DNA of 64,000 nucleotides, taken from assembly GCA_023435705.1 (NCBI GenBank), contig JAEYRH010000008.1, positions 1-64,000 on the forward strand, written 5' to 3'. This document shows, piece by piece, positions 8,013-16,607 of this stretch. How positions within the stretch are numbered: the stretch's first letter is position 1; each line of letters begins with the position of its first letter. The stretch comes from Bacillota bacterium. GTDB lineage: Bacteria > Bacillota > Clostridia > Christensenellales > UMGS416. The notes under the pieces are model-generated. The model searched no databases. It was not told where the DNA came from and saw nothing but the letters and a program-made list of their open reading frames with translations. Made by a program: the position numbers and the translations under genes.

Positions 8013-8276
8013 ATGTATCATCTGAAGAACCACATGGAAGAGGTCGTTGAAAAGCTTGTGGCAAAATACATCGCCGAGGGAGACTGCTGCCATTGTGAAA
8101 AATGCAGGCTGGATGTGATGGCGCTTGCCCTCAATATGCTCAAGCCGGCCTATATCGTCACAAGAACCGGAGAGATGTTTGCCTCCATTGACAGCACCTA
8201 TCCACAAAACCAGGTGGACGCTGAAATCGCGGTGCTGAAATCGATTGAGCTTGTGAAGGCGAATCCGAAGCACTGA
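8013..8276 (+). CDS. comFB: ComFB-family protein (late competence / c-di-GMP-binding type)
   Basis: The small cytosolic protein (87 residues) matches the ComFB family: an N-terminal helix YHLKNHMEEVVEKLV, a Cys cluster CCHCEKCRLDVMALALN, then a strand segment around YIVTRTGEMFASID. Members have been reported as cyclic-di-GMP receptors in cyanobacteria and Bacillus. The ATG at 8013 is preferred over the one at 8007 because GGGAG (8001-8005) is then seven bases away. It stands alone; a diguanylate cyclase lies 5 kb downstream. The family role in competence is historical and need not apply here. Confidence 0.8.
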   Translation: MYHLKNHMEEVVEKLVAKYIAEGDCCHCEKCRLDVMALALNMLKPAYIVTRTGEMFASIDSTYPQNQVDAEIAVLKSIELVKANPKH

Positions 8277-8640
8277 GGCATTGATAGTCTGTAGCTCAGA
8301 TACTTAGATTTGCCGTTTTGCGGCAGGCTTGTGCCATTCAGCGCCACTGGCAGGCGCTCGCGCGATATGGATGAATGCCACCCGGCCACAATTCATATTG
8401 GGGGTCTCCAGACCCCCATTGCGGCAGATACCATGTGAGCAATTCATACACAAACATGATTTCAACTGCCAGTGACGTCAGGAAGGCCGCAACAACTCAA
8501 AGCAGCTTTCGTCGGAAATACACGTCCGGGCCAAAGGCAAAAATCTCAATTATTCCTCTTAGCCTCATGTTGGTTTACCATTCCGTATTGCGCAAAAAAC
8601 ATTATGTTTATGAAATAAATGGCCTTTTATGGGCGTTTCC
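8277..8640 (+). other. Gene-free spacer with a GC-rich palindrome
   Basis: No convincing coding frame is present; an open frame at 8375-8644 has no binding site and no recognisable protein features. At 8399-8418 there is a perfect inverted repeat, TGGGGGTCT and AGACCCCCA around CC, which could terminate comFB transcription although no T-run follows. Confidence 0.5.
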
Positions 8641-8669
8641 TTGAATTCAAAAACATATCCAGTTATAAT
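8641..8669 (+). promoter_or_regulatory. Promoter of the polysaccharide deacetylase gene
   Basis: TTGAAT (8641-8646) and TATAAT (8664-8669) are separated by 17 bases, a near-consensus vegetative promoter that gives a leader of about 75 bases. Confidence 0.75.
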
Positions 8670-8752
8670 GAATTACCATTCTATGGGATGGTTTGGCACA
8701 GCAGCAATGACCGGTACAAATCCGGACATCGAAATATATCGGGATAAAAAGC

Positions 8753-11700
8753 ATGAAGTTAAGCAATCCGCCAAGCAAAAACCAGAAACTGGAGAAGAGC
8801 CTGAATGTGCGGCGCGCCACCAAAGCGCTGGCGCTGCTGCTGGCGTTTGCCCTGCTGCTCCCATTCACGCCGGCCACCGTCGCAAAGGCGGATCCGGCGA
8901 TTCCAGCGAAAATCATTTTTACGCTGGACGACGGCTGGCGGGATAATTATGAGTATGCCAAGGATGTATTTCAAGCCTACGGCTTTCCAGCCACGGTGTA
9001 TGTCAACAGCGACATGGTGGATAAGAACAATCCCAATTTTATGACGCTGGCGCAGCTGAAAACGCTTTATGATGATTATGGGTGGGATCTGGCAAACCAC
9101 ACAGCCAGCCACCGCGAACTGGGGCTTTACAATGACGAGGCCCGTCTTATTGAGCTCGAAGCAGATTACAAGAGGTGCAGAGACTGGCTGATCAACAACG
9201 GGTTCCCCCGTGGCGCAACCCACGCCGCCTACCCCTCCGGCCGCTATACAAAGGAGCTTGTCAGCGTGCTGCAGGGCATCGGTATGAAGACCGGCCGCAA
9301 CACCGTATCCGGCTTGCAAAGCACGCCGATCACCGGGCAGGACACCTATTTCAACCTGCCGATGAAAGCGGTATCCAGCAACTACAGCCTTGACAGCTGC
9401 AAGAACGCCATCAATGCCGCAGTGGCCAACGGCAGCACGGTGATCTTCATGCTGCACCGGGTGCTGCCCGAAATGCCGGATCCTCCCACGCTGACTACAA
9501 CGGTAGCCGACCTGCATATCCTGCTTGACTTTACAAAGAATCTTGTGGACCAGGGCAAGGCGGAAGTACTGACCATCAGCCAGTGGTATGACGAACAGAT
9601 CGTAAACCCGCTCACGCCGGAAGCTCCGCCAGCCCCTGCTGTGACTGCCGATGACATCGCCAACACGGTTTCGGGGCTCACAGTCATCATGGAATACAGC
9701 CTGGACGGCGCACCCTATGAGGCTTATCGATCCGCCACGTTCAACGCCCTCGATCTCACAGGCCCCCACACGCTGAATGTTCGTTATGCTGCATCAGGCA
9801 TCAACCCTGCCGGGCCGGACACGGCCTTGACCTTTACAACCAACCACACCGTGCGCTTTGACAGCAGGGGCGGCAGCCCGATTGACCCCATAGCGGTCAA
9901 TGACAACGCTACCATTTCTGCCCCGGTGCCTCCAACGCTGACAGGACACACACTGGCTGGTTGGTATCGGGATGAAGGGCTTACTGATGACTGGGACTTC
10001 AACTCCGATACAGTAACAGATAACATCACGCTTTATGCCAAATGGACCGCCAACAGCTACACGGTTAGGTTTGACAAAAACGGCGGTGACACCGAGGCAA
10101 GCCCAGGCGCCATCACGGCGGACTATAACACCACCATCTCGCTGCCCGCACCGCCAGAAAAGACAGGCCACACTTTCACCGGCTGGAACACAATGCCTGA
10201 AGGCAATGGCAACGCCTTCACCGATGTCACCGCTGTAACCGGTGATGCCACCGTGTATGCCCAGTGGTCCGTCAACCGTTACACCATTGCCTTTGACAAA
10301 AACGGTGGTGACACCGAGGCAAGCCCAGGCTCCATCGAGGCGGACTACAACACCTTCGCCTCGCTGCCCACGCCCCCGGAAAAGGCAGGCCACACCTTCA
10401 CCGGCTGGAACACAATGCCTGACGGCACCGGCAGCCCCTTCACTGGAAGCACCGCCGTGACCGGCGATGCCACCGTGTATGCCCAATGGGCGATCAACAG
10501 CTACACCGTTACGTTCCAGGACTGGAACGGTGACACGCTGAAAACAGAATCGGTGCTGTATCTCAGTGCTGCCACAGCCCCTGCCGATCCCATCCGCACG
10601 GGATTTACGTTCACCGGCTGGGATGTGGCGTTTGGCAGCGTCAGCCACGATCTTGTAGTGACGGCGCAGTATATCATTAACACCTACACGGTCACATTTG
10701 ACAAGAACGGCGGCACCACCGAACCGAGCCCCAAAACCAAGACGGCCCAGTATAACACCACCGTCGTGCTGCCCACACCACCAGGCAAGACCGGCTCAGC
10801 GTTTGTGGGTTGGAGCACGATGCCCGATGGCACAGGCACTTCATTCACCGATGACACCATCGTGACGGAAGACATCACCGTCTATGCCCAATGGCTCACA
10901 ACGCCGGCGATCAAGACGCCGCTGGCCACCTACAACAGCCTCAGGCTCACCTGGGCGGCTGCCAAATACGCCGCAGGTTATGAAGTGTGGCGCGCGGCAT
11001 CGTCCACAGGCACATACACCCGAATCGCCACCGTCACAGCCACCACCTATACCAACACCGGCCTTGCGACCAACCAGCCGTATTATTACAAGCTCAAGGC
11101 CTATTGGCTGAACGGCAGCACAAAGGTGTATGCCGGGTTCTCCGGCACCGTATCAGCCAGGCCTGTGCCTTCTGCTCCCGCCTCCTGCGTGGCCGACCCG
11201 GCATCCTACAACAGCGCAAGGATCAAGTGGAGCGCGGTCTCCGGCGCATCAGGCTACGAAGTATATCGGGCCTTGAACTACACCACCGGGACCTACACCA
11301 GAATCGCCACCACCACATCCACCAGTTACTCAAACACCGGTCTTGCCACCGGTTCGACCTACTATTACAAGGTGCGTGCCTACCGCACCGTGAACCGCGT
11401 GAAGGTTTATGGCCCCTTCTCCACGGCAGACGGCGCCCGCCCCATTTTGGCAGTGCCAGGATCTGTACGGGCCGCCAGGGCATCCATCTCAAGCATCAAG
11501 ATTACTTGGGCGAGGGTGTCTGGCGCCTCCGGTTATGAGCTGTGGCGCGCCACCTCTTCCACCGGAACATACGCACTGGTGAAGACTACCGCCAGTCTGT
11601 ACTACACCAACTCAGGCCTTACCACCGGAAGAACCTACTATTACAAGGTGAGGGCTTACCGCGTGGTTAGCGGCAGAAAGGTGTACGGCTCGTTCACGGC

Positions 11701-12004
11701 GCAGGCCAGCGCCAATACGTCAATGGCAGCCCCGGCGTCAGTGCGGGCATCGCGGGTTTCCTCAACAAGTGTCAAAATTACCTGGAGATCATCCGCAGGC
11801 ACGACCCGTTATGAGCTTTGGCGCAGCGCGACAGGCGCCTCTGGCACATATGGCCTTGTGGCCACGACTCCCTCTTTATATTATACGAACGGGGGGCTTG
11901 TGGCTGGCAGAACCTATTGGTATAAAGTGCGCTGCTACCGACTGGTCGGCACAATCAAGGTATACAGCCCGTTTTCCGCAACTCTCTCCTACAAAGCGCA
12001 ATAA
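8753..12004 (+). CDS. Secreted polysaccharide deacetylase with InlB-type and fibronectin III repeats
   Basis: The 1083-residue exported protein begins with a signal peptide (hydrophobic core ALALLLAFALLLPF, cleavage near residue 46). A NodB domain follows at about residues 50-285, with TLDDG (catalytic base and metal Asp), the metal-binding NHTASH, the AYPSGRY motif and the late His motif FMLHRVL; all key residues are present. After a linker come about five InlB/Flg_new beta repeats (about 360-720; each ends like TVYAQW) and four FN3-like domains (about 720-1083, each with GYEVWRA or similar). There is no LPXTG motif, so it is released or held non-covalently. It probably N- or O-deacetylates a cell-wall or host/plant glycan; the substrate is unknown. 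Confidence 0.88.
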   Translation: MKLSNPPSKNQKLEKSLNVRRATKALALLLAFALLLPFTPATVAKADPAIPAKIIFTLDDGWRDNYEYAKDVFQAYGFPATVYVNSDMVDKNNPNFMTLAQLKTLYDDYGWDLANHTASHRELGLYNDEARLIELEADYKRCRDWLINNGFPRGATHAAYPSGRYTKELVSVLQGIGMKTGRNTVSGLQSTPITGQDTYFNLPMKAVSSNYSLDSCKNAINAAVANGSTVIFMLHRVLPEMPDPPTLTTTVADLHILLDFTKNLVDQGKAEVLTISQWYDEQIVNPLTPEAPPAPAVTADDIANTVSGLTVIMEYSLDGAPYEAYRSATFNALDLTGPHTLNVRYAASGINPAGPDTALTFTTNHTVRFDSRGGSPIDPIAVNDNATISAPVPPTLTGHTLAGWYRDEGLTDDWDFNSDTVTDNITLYAKWTANSYTVRFDKNGGDTEASPGAITADYNTTISLPAPPEKTGHTFTGWNTMPEGNGNAFTDVTAVTGDATVYAQWSVNRYTIAFDKNGGDTEASPGSIEADYNTFASLPTPPEKAGHTFTGWNTMPDGTGSPFTGSTAVTGDATVYAQWAINSYTVTFQDWNGDTLKTESVLYLSAATAPADPIRTGFTFTGWDVAFGSVSHDLVVTAQYIINTYTVTFDKNGGTTEPSPKTKTAQYNTTVVLPTPPGKTGSAFVGWSTMPDGTGTSFTDDTIVTEDITVYAQWLTTPAIKTPLATYNSLRLTWAAAKYAAGYEVWRAASSTGTYTRIATVTATTYTNTGLATNQPYYYKLKAYWLNGSTKVYAGFSGTVSARPVPSAPASCVADPASYNSARIKWSAVSGASGYEVYRALNYTTGTYTRIATTTSTSYSNTGLATGSTYYYKVRAYRTVNRVKVYGPFSTADGARPILAVPGSVRAARASISSIKITWARVSGASGYELWRATSSTGTYALVKTTASLYYTNSGLTTGRTYYYKVRAYRVVSGRKVYGSFTAQASANTSMAAPASVRASRVSSTSVKITWRSSAGTTRYELWRSATGASGTYGLVATTPSLYYTNGGLVAGRTYWYKVRCYRLVGTIKVYSPFSATLSYKAQ

Positions 12005-12021
12005 CCGGATGACAAAACAAA

Positions 12022-12061
12022 AAGAAGCCCTGCGCGGATGATTGGCCGCGCAGGGCTTCTT
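12022..12061 (-). terminator. Bidirectional terminator between the deacetylase and upp
   Basis: A 16-bp perfect stem (AAGAAGCCCTGCGCGG and its complement) with an 8-base loop lies between convergent genes. The minus-strand side continues CTTTTTGTTTT, a good U-run for upp; the plus side is weaker. Confidence 0.88.
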
Positions 12062-12074
12062 GATTCACAAGCCT

Positions 12075-12704
12075 TTATTTTGTGCCGAACAACCGGTCTC
12101 CGGCATCGCCCAGGCCGGGCACAATGTAGCCATGGTCATTGAGGCGCTCATCCTTGGCAGCCACGAAGATGTCCACATCAGGGTGATCGGCCTCCACGCG
12201 GGCAATGCCCTCCGGCGCTGCGATCAGGCACATCAGCTTTATGCTGCGGCAGCCGCGCTGCTTGATGAAGGAGATCGCCGCCGAAGCGCTGCCGCCGGTG
12301 GCCAGCATCGGATCCACCACAATGATGTCGCGCTCGGCCACATCAGAGGGCAGCTTGCAGTAATACTCCACCGGCTGGAGCGACTCGGGGTCGCGATAAA
12401 GGCCCACATGCCCCACACGGGCGGCGGGCACCAGCTTCAGGATGCCATCCACCATGCCAAGGCCGGCGCGCAGAATGGGCACAACGCCCAGCTTTTTGCC
12501 GTCGATCACGCAGGTCTTGGCCCTGGCAACAGGCGTTTCGATCTCAATCTCGCGCAGGGGCAGATCCCGCGTGACTTCATATGCCATCAGCGTGGCAACC
12601 TCACCCACCAAATCGCGGAAATCCTTGGGCCCCGTGGCCTTGTCTCTGATCAGTGAAAGCTTGTGTTGAATCAACGGATGGTCCATGATGAAGACTTTGC
12701 CCAT
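12075..12704 (-). CDS. upp: Uracil phosphoribosyltransferase
   Basis: It converts uracil and PRPP to UMP in pyrimidine salvage. The 209-residue protein has the standard start GKVFIMDHPLIQHKLS, the PRPP-binding loop IIVVDPMLATGGSA and the uracil-binding C-terminus YIVPGLGDAGDRLFGTK. The ATG at 12704 is chosen (GGAGGG five bases upstream); an upstream ATG at 12740 has none. It lies 19 bases after rpiB, so the two form an operon that links pentose phosphate supply to nucleotide salvage. Confidence 0.96.
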   Translation of the reverse strand: MGKVFIMDHPLIQHKLSLIRDKATGPKDFRDLVGEVATLMAYEVTRDLPLREIEIETPVARAKTCVIDGKKLGVVPILRAGLGMVDGILKLVPAARVGHVGLYRDPESLQPVEYYCKLPSDVAERDIIVVDPMLATGGSASAAISFIKQRGCRSIKLMCLIAAPEGIARVEADHPDVDIFVAAKDERLNDHGYIVPGLGDAGDRLFGTK

Positions 12705-12723
12705 TGCGCCCTCCAAAGAATTA

Positions 12724-13164
12724 TTATTGTCTGTTTTCAATATCCATGAGCAGCTTCACGCGCTCCGCATGCCTGCCGCCCTCAAAGCCCGTATTCAAAA
12801 AAGCGTCCACAATGGCCTCCGCGAGGCTTGTGCCCACCACCCTGCCGCCCAGCGCCAGCACGTTTGCATCGTTGTGCATGCGGGCCATGCGGGCCATAAA
12901 CTCATTGGTGCAAAGCGCAGCGCGGATGCCCCGCACCTTGTTGGCTGCGATGGAAATGCCCAGGCCGGTGCCACAGACCACAATGGCCAGCTCCGCCCGG
13001 CCATCCACAACCGCCCTGGCGGCCGCTTCCCCATATGGCACATAATCAACAGACTGACTGGACAGGCAGCCAACATCCAGCACCTGATATCCATTTTTTT
13101 CCAAATAAGTCCGGATATGGCTCTTTAGCTCAAACCCGGCGTGGTCGCTCCCCAACGCGATCAA
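12724..13164 (-). CDS. rpiB: Ribose-5-phosphate isomerase B
   Basis: It interconverts ribose 5-phosphate and ribulose 5-phosphate. It is a RpiB/LacAB family protein with the N-terminus IALGSDHAGFELK, the catalytic Cys in VVCGTGLGISIAANKV, the conserved RAALC, and a C-terminal HAERV segment. The TTG at 13164 is taken as the start because GGGGGTG lies eight bases upstream and it gives the usual family N-terminus; an in-frame TTG 15 bases upstream lacks a site. Length is 146 residues. It is first in the rpiB-upp operon, divergent from the diguanylate cyclase gene. Confidence 0.92.
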   Translation of the reverse strand: MIALGSDHAGFELKSHIRTYLEKNGYQVLDVGCLSSQSVDYVPYGEAAARAVVDGRAELAIVVCGTGLGISIAANKVRGIRAALCTNEFMARMARMHNDANVLALGGRVVGTSLAEAIVDAFLNTGFEGGRHAERVKLLMDIENRQ

Positions 13165-13331
13165 GGCATACACCCCCAATGCTGTTGGTTATTATAAACA
13201 ATCAAGCGGGAAAACACAATGTTTTTCATCGGTTGACAGGAATTTCCGGCGAATTTCCAAAAGTTGTTTGAGGCCTGCGGTTTTGTGGCATCTGAATATG
13301 TTAGAATATTATCGTGAGCATTCGAGGATTT

Positions 13332-14582
13332 ATGAAGCCATCGATCAAACGAGGCGCAAACATCCCCAATGAGGATCGCGACACCCTGCGGCGGCACACA
13401 CTGGCGGACAACATCCGCCGGGGACGTGTGCTCGCCCTTCTTGTGATTGCGTTTGAGGCATGCCTGATCCTCGTAACCATCGGCGCGTCTGCATTGAATG
13501 TGGATGACCGGTTCTGGTATCATTCCTATTTCATCATGTATGCGCTGATGTTCTTAATCAATGGGGTGTTCTATCTGGTCCTCCGGCAGACCGGCCTCTC
13601 CGCTGCCGTGCCAGACCGCCGGGTTGTCCGCCAGGAGTGGCTTGTGACGGCCTATGTCACGCTGATGATGTGCTGGGGCAGCGCCGTAACGCTGATGGAC
13701 CAGCGGCTCTATGGCAGCCTGACTGCCTTTATGGTCAACATGATCGTCTGCTCGGTCACCTACAGCCTGCCAAGTCGGAGAATGCTGATCCCCTTTGTGT
13801 CATCGGTGGCCATCCTGGCGGCGGGGCTGCCATACTGCCAGCCGTCCACAGACATTCTGGTGGGCCATTCTGTGAACCTGATTATTTTCATCGCCGTCTC
13901 CTGGGCTGCATCCAGAATCCTATACCGCAAACACACAGCGGATTATCAAAACCTGTTGCTGCTGCAAAAAACCAACGGGCAGCTGGAGCAGGAGATCGAG
14001 CGCAACCGCCGGATGAACCTGCAGCTGGCCGATGCCAACCGGCAATTGGTCCAGCTCTCGCTGCTGGATGAGCTGACAGGCCTGCCAAACCGCCATGGAT
14101 TCCGCCACTTTATCGACCGGATGTTTGACGAGCAGGACGTGGTGGGCAAGCCCCTCTCAATGCTGATGATCGACCTGGACAACTTCAAGCAGTTTAATGA
14201 CACCATGGGCCACAGCAAGGGCGATGAGGTGCTGCAAGCCGTGGCAAAACAAATTGAAGCCGCTGTGCAGCACACGGCTGATTCTGCGGTGCGCTGGGGC
14301 GGCGAGGAGTTCGTTTATGCGGCGTTCGGCATGGACATGCCGGAGATCCGCGCCGTGGCAGAGACCATTCACAACGGGGTGAGCACGCTGGCGATCCGCC
14401 GGAGCGGCGAGACCGGCCAGGAGACCGTGACCGTGAGCATCGGCACCGGCACGCTTGCCGTCAAAGACAAAAGCGACGTGGCAAGATGCCTAGACCTGGC
14501 AGACAAAGCGCTCTATCAGGCCAAAGCTGAGGGGCGCAACCGCGTTGTGATGCTGGAAGAGCGCGCGAATCACGCTGAATAA
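13332..14582 (+). CDS. Membrane-bound diguanylate cyclase (GGDEF)
   Basis: It makes cyclic di-GMP from two GTP. The N-terminal half has about six membrane segments (for example VLALLVIAFEACLILVTIG and NLIIFIAVSWAA), a short coiled coil follows (about residues 205-240: LEQEIERNRRMNLQLADANRQ), then the GGDEF domain begins at LLDELTGLPNRHGF. The active-site loop is RWGGEEF, a functional variant. No classical RxxD I-site is obvious before the loop. The start is uncertain: ATG 13332 has GAGGA only three bases upstream, while an in-frame GTG at 13314 has no site. The gene is monocistronic; input signal unknown. Confidence 0.88.
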   Translation: MKPSIKRGANIPNEDRDTLRRHTLADNIRRGRVLALLVIAFEACLILVTIGASALNVDDRFWYHSYFIMYALMFLINGVFYLVLRQTGLSAAVPDRRVVRQEWLVTAYVTLMMCWGSAVTLMDQRLYGSLTAFMVNMIVCSVTYSLPSRRMLIPFVSSVAILAAGLPYCQPSTDILVGHSVNLIIFIAVSWAASRILYRKHTADYQNLLLLQKTNGQLEQEIERNRRMNLQLADANRQLVQLSLLDELTGLPNRHGFRHFIDRMFDEQDVVGKPLSMLMIDLDNFKQFNDTMGHSKGDEVLQAVAKQIEAAVQHTADSAVRWGGEEFVYAAFGMDMPEIRAVAETIHNGVSTLAIRRSGETGQETVTVSIGTGTLAVKDKSDVARCLDLADKALYQAKAEGRNRVVMLEERANHAE

Positions 14583-14603
14583 GTTGCTCGAATCAGAGGA
14601 AAA

Positions 14604-15011
14604 TCAATTCCGGTCGCAGTCTTTGCAATAACCGTAGACTTCCAGATTATGACCTGTCACATGAAAGCCCGTTTCGCCCACCTCGGGCGCAAGTTTTTCC
14701 ATGGGGCACTCCGCCATGGAAACAATCCTGTGGCAACCCAGGCAGATGGCATAATGCCGGTGCTGGCTTTGGGCCAGCTCAAAAGCCGCCATGTCGCTAC
14801 CGAGCACAGATAGTTTGTGGATGATGCCCTTTGCCTCAAACAGCTCCAGCGTGCGGTAAACCGTGGAAAGCCACGCAGCGCCGCCCTCGACGCGCCCGCA
14901 GATCTCCATGGCGCTCAGCGGCTTTTCCGCATGATACAGCACTTCCAGCACAGCCTCGCGCTGGCGGGTGCGCTTGATGCCCTCCGGCCATGGGTGGTTG
15001 CATTTCTCCAC
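14604..15011 (-). CDS. zur: Fur-family zinc regulator (Zur)
   Basis: This is a metalloregulatory repressor of 135 residues. The winged helix contains TRQREAVLEVLYHAEKPLSA and AAWLSTVYRTLELFEAKG. The metal-binding part has HRHYAICLGC and a second Cys pair CKDC for the structural zinc. Its place as the last gene of the znu operon points to zinc rather than iron. GTG at 15011 has GGGAGGTGGG about seven bases upstream inside the end of znuB, so translation is coupled. It probably binds the palindrome at the znuA promoter and thus autoregulates. Confidence 0.9.
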   Translation of the reverse strand: MEKCNHPWPEGIKRTRQREAVLEVLYHAEKPLSAMEICGRVEGGAAWLSTVYRTLELFEAKGIIHKLSVLGSDMAAFELAQSQHRHYAICLGCHRIVSMAECPMEKLAPEVGETGFHVTGHNLEVYGYCKDCDRN

Positions 15012-15845
15012 TTAACCCACCTCCCCGTTCGCCTTGCCCGGCCCCCTGCGGGCAAACAGCCGCTTGCCGATGAGCACGGCCACCAGCGTGACCACGCCGA
15101 CCAGCACAATCGTGCCGCCGGGCTTCAGGCCCAGGTAATAGGACAGTGTGAGGCCGGAGATCATGAATGCCACAGCGAAAGCGATCGAAAGCAACACCGT
15201 GTGGCGGTAGCTTTTCCCGAACTGCATGGCACAGGCTACCGGCACCACCATCAGCGACGACACGATGAGCGCCCCCACCGTGCGGGCCGCCACCGACACC
15301 GTGACGGCGGTGAGGATCGTGAACACAAAGTTGATCGCGCCCACCGGCACGCCGGACATCCGGGCTGCCCGCTCATCCAACGCGATATAAAACAGCTCTT
15401 TGAACAACAGCACAAACCCCAGCAGCACCGAAGCGCTCACGACTACCACCAGCACCGTCTCAAAGTCGCTGATGGCCACAATACTGCCAAACAGAAAGCT
15501 GTTGAAATTTGCTGCATTTTTCACAAACCCGGACAGCACACCGGCCAGACCAACACCGGCGGACAGGACGATGGCAATGGACATCTCCGAATACCTGGGG
15601 ATGCGCCGGCGGATGGCCTCGATGCCCAGCGCCGCGACCACGCAACCGGCAATCGCGCCCAGAATGGGGTTAAAGCCGAAGATCAAGCCAGCCGCCACAC
15701 CGGCCAATGACGAGTGCGACAGCGCGTCACCAATCATGGAAAGGCGCTTCAGCACCACAATCATACCAATACAGGGGATGATCATTGCAAGAAGCATGCC
15801 CACCAGAAAGGCACGGCGCATAAAATCATACTCCAGCATGCCCAT
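15012..15845 (-). CDS. znuB: Zinc ABC transporter permease
   Basis: This integral membrane subunit of an ABC-3-type metal importer has 277 residues and about eight membrane segments. It carries the usual N-terminus (LEYDFMRRAFLVGMLLA), ALSHSSLAGVAAG, and the permease-ATPase coupling region near ELFYIALDERAARMSGVPV. The ATG at 15845 has a strong AAGGAGGTGA upstream and lies inside the last codons of znuC (20-base overlap). An extended upstream reading is low-complexity and belongs to the znuC frame. Confidence 0.93.
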   Translation of the reverse strand: MGMLEYDFMRRAFLVGMLLAMIIPCIGMIVVLKRLSMIGDALSHSSLAGVAAGLIFGFNPILGAIAGCVVAALGIEAIRRRIPRYSEMSIAIVLSAGVGLAGVLSGFVKNAANFNSFLFGSIVAISDFETVLVVVVSASVLLGFVLLFKELFYIALDERAARMSGVPVGAINFVFTILTAVTVSVAARTVGALIVSSLMVVPVACAMQFGKSYRHTVLLSIAFAVAFMISGLTLSYYLGLKPGGTIVLVGVVTLVAVLIGKRLFARRGPGKANGEVG

Positions 15846-16599
15846 GGCTTTCACCTCCTTCTCCTTTTCCGTTTTGGTGGAGATGGGGGTGCTTGTGCTT
15901 GTGGGCGAGCTCCTCGTGGATCTGATCGGAAGCCAGCTCCACCAGCGAACCCTCCTCCAGGCACAGCGTCCTGGTGACATGGCGGGAAGCCCGGCTGATG
16001 TCGTGGGTCACCATCACAATCGTCAAACCTCTTTCGCGGTTCAGATCGGCCAGCAAATGGAAAAGTGCCTCCACTGTAGCGGCATCCACACCGGTGGTGG
16101 GTTCATCCAGCAGCATGACCTCCGGCGCGCCGGCCAGCACACGGGCCAGCATCACCCGTTGCTGCTGCCCGCCGGACATCTCGCCGATGAGCCGCCGGGC
16201 AACTCCGGCCATGCCAACCCTCTCCAGCGCCTGCCGCGCCAGCTCCCGTTGGCGGCGGCCTGCAAAGCGCATCAGTCCCACCTGCGGATAGAGGCTTGCC
16301 ATCACGATTTCCTCAGCAGTGGCGGGAAATCCGGCGGCATTTTGCGCGGCTACCTGCGGCACATAGCCCACCTTTGGCCAATCGCGGAACTGCCGCAAGT
16401 CTTGCCCGAACAGCCGGACAGACCCCTCCGTGGGCGTGAGCTCACCGAGCAGCAGCTTCAGAAGCGTGCTCTTGCCGGTGCCATTGGCGCCGATGATCGC
16501 GACAAAATCTCCCTGGGAAACAGCAAAGCTGACTTTTGAAAAAAGAGGATCGGCTCCATAACGGAAGCTCAGGTCTCGCGTTTCAATCACATTGGGCAT
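15826..16599 (-). CDS. znuC: Zinc ABC transporter ATP-binding protein
   Basis: This is the ATPase that drives zinc import, 257 residues. Walker A is GANGTGKST, the signature MSGGQQQR, Walker B VMLLDEP with the switch His in MVTHD. The C-terminus ends in a His-rich tail (HKHKHPHLH and GESHGHAGV), a likely zinc-binding or sensing extension typical of metal transporters. The gene lies eight bases after znuA and overlaps znuB. Confidence 0.95.
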   Translation of the reverse strand: MPNVIETRDLSFRYGADPLFSKVSFAVSQGDFVAIIGANGTGKSTLLKLLLGELTPTEGSVRLFGQDLRQFRDWPKVGYVPQVAAQNAAGFPATAEEIVMASLYPQVGLMRFAGRRQRELARQALERVGMAGVARRLIGEMSGGQQQRVMLARVLAGAPEVMLLDEPTTGVDAATVEALFHLLADLNRERGLTIVMVTHDISRASRHVTRTLCLEEGSLVELASDQIHEELAHKHKHPHLHQNGKGEGGESHGHAGV

Positions 16600-16607
16600 A
16601 AACTCTC

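Noticed and set aside
8375..8644. 89-codon plus-strand frame in the comFB-deacetylase spacer
   Set aside because: It has no ribosome binding site, no recognisable protein pattern, covers a palindrome and ends in the next promoter.
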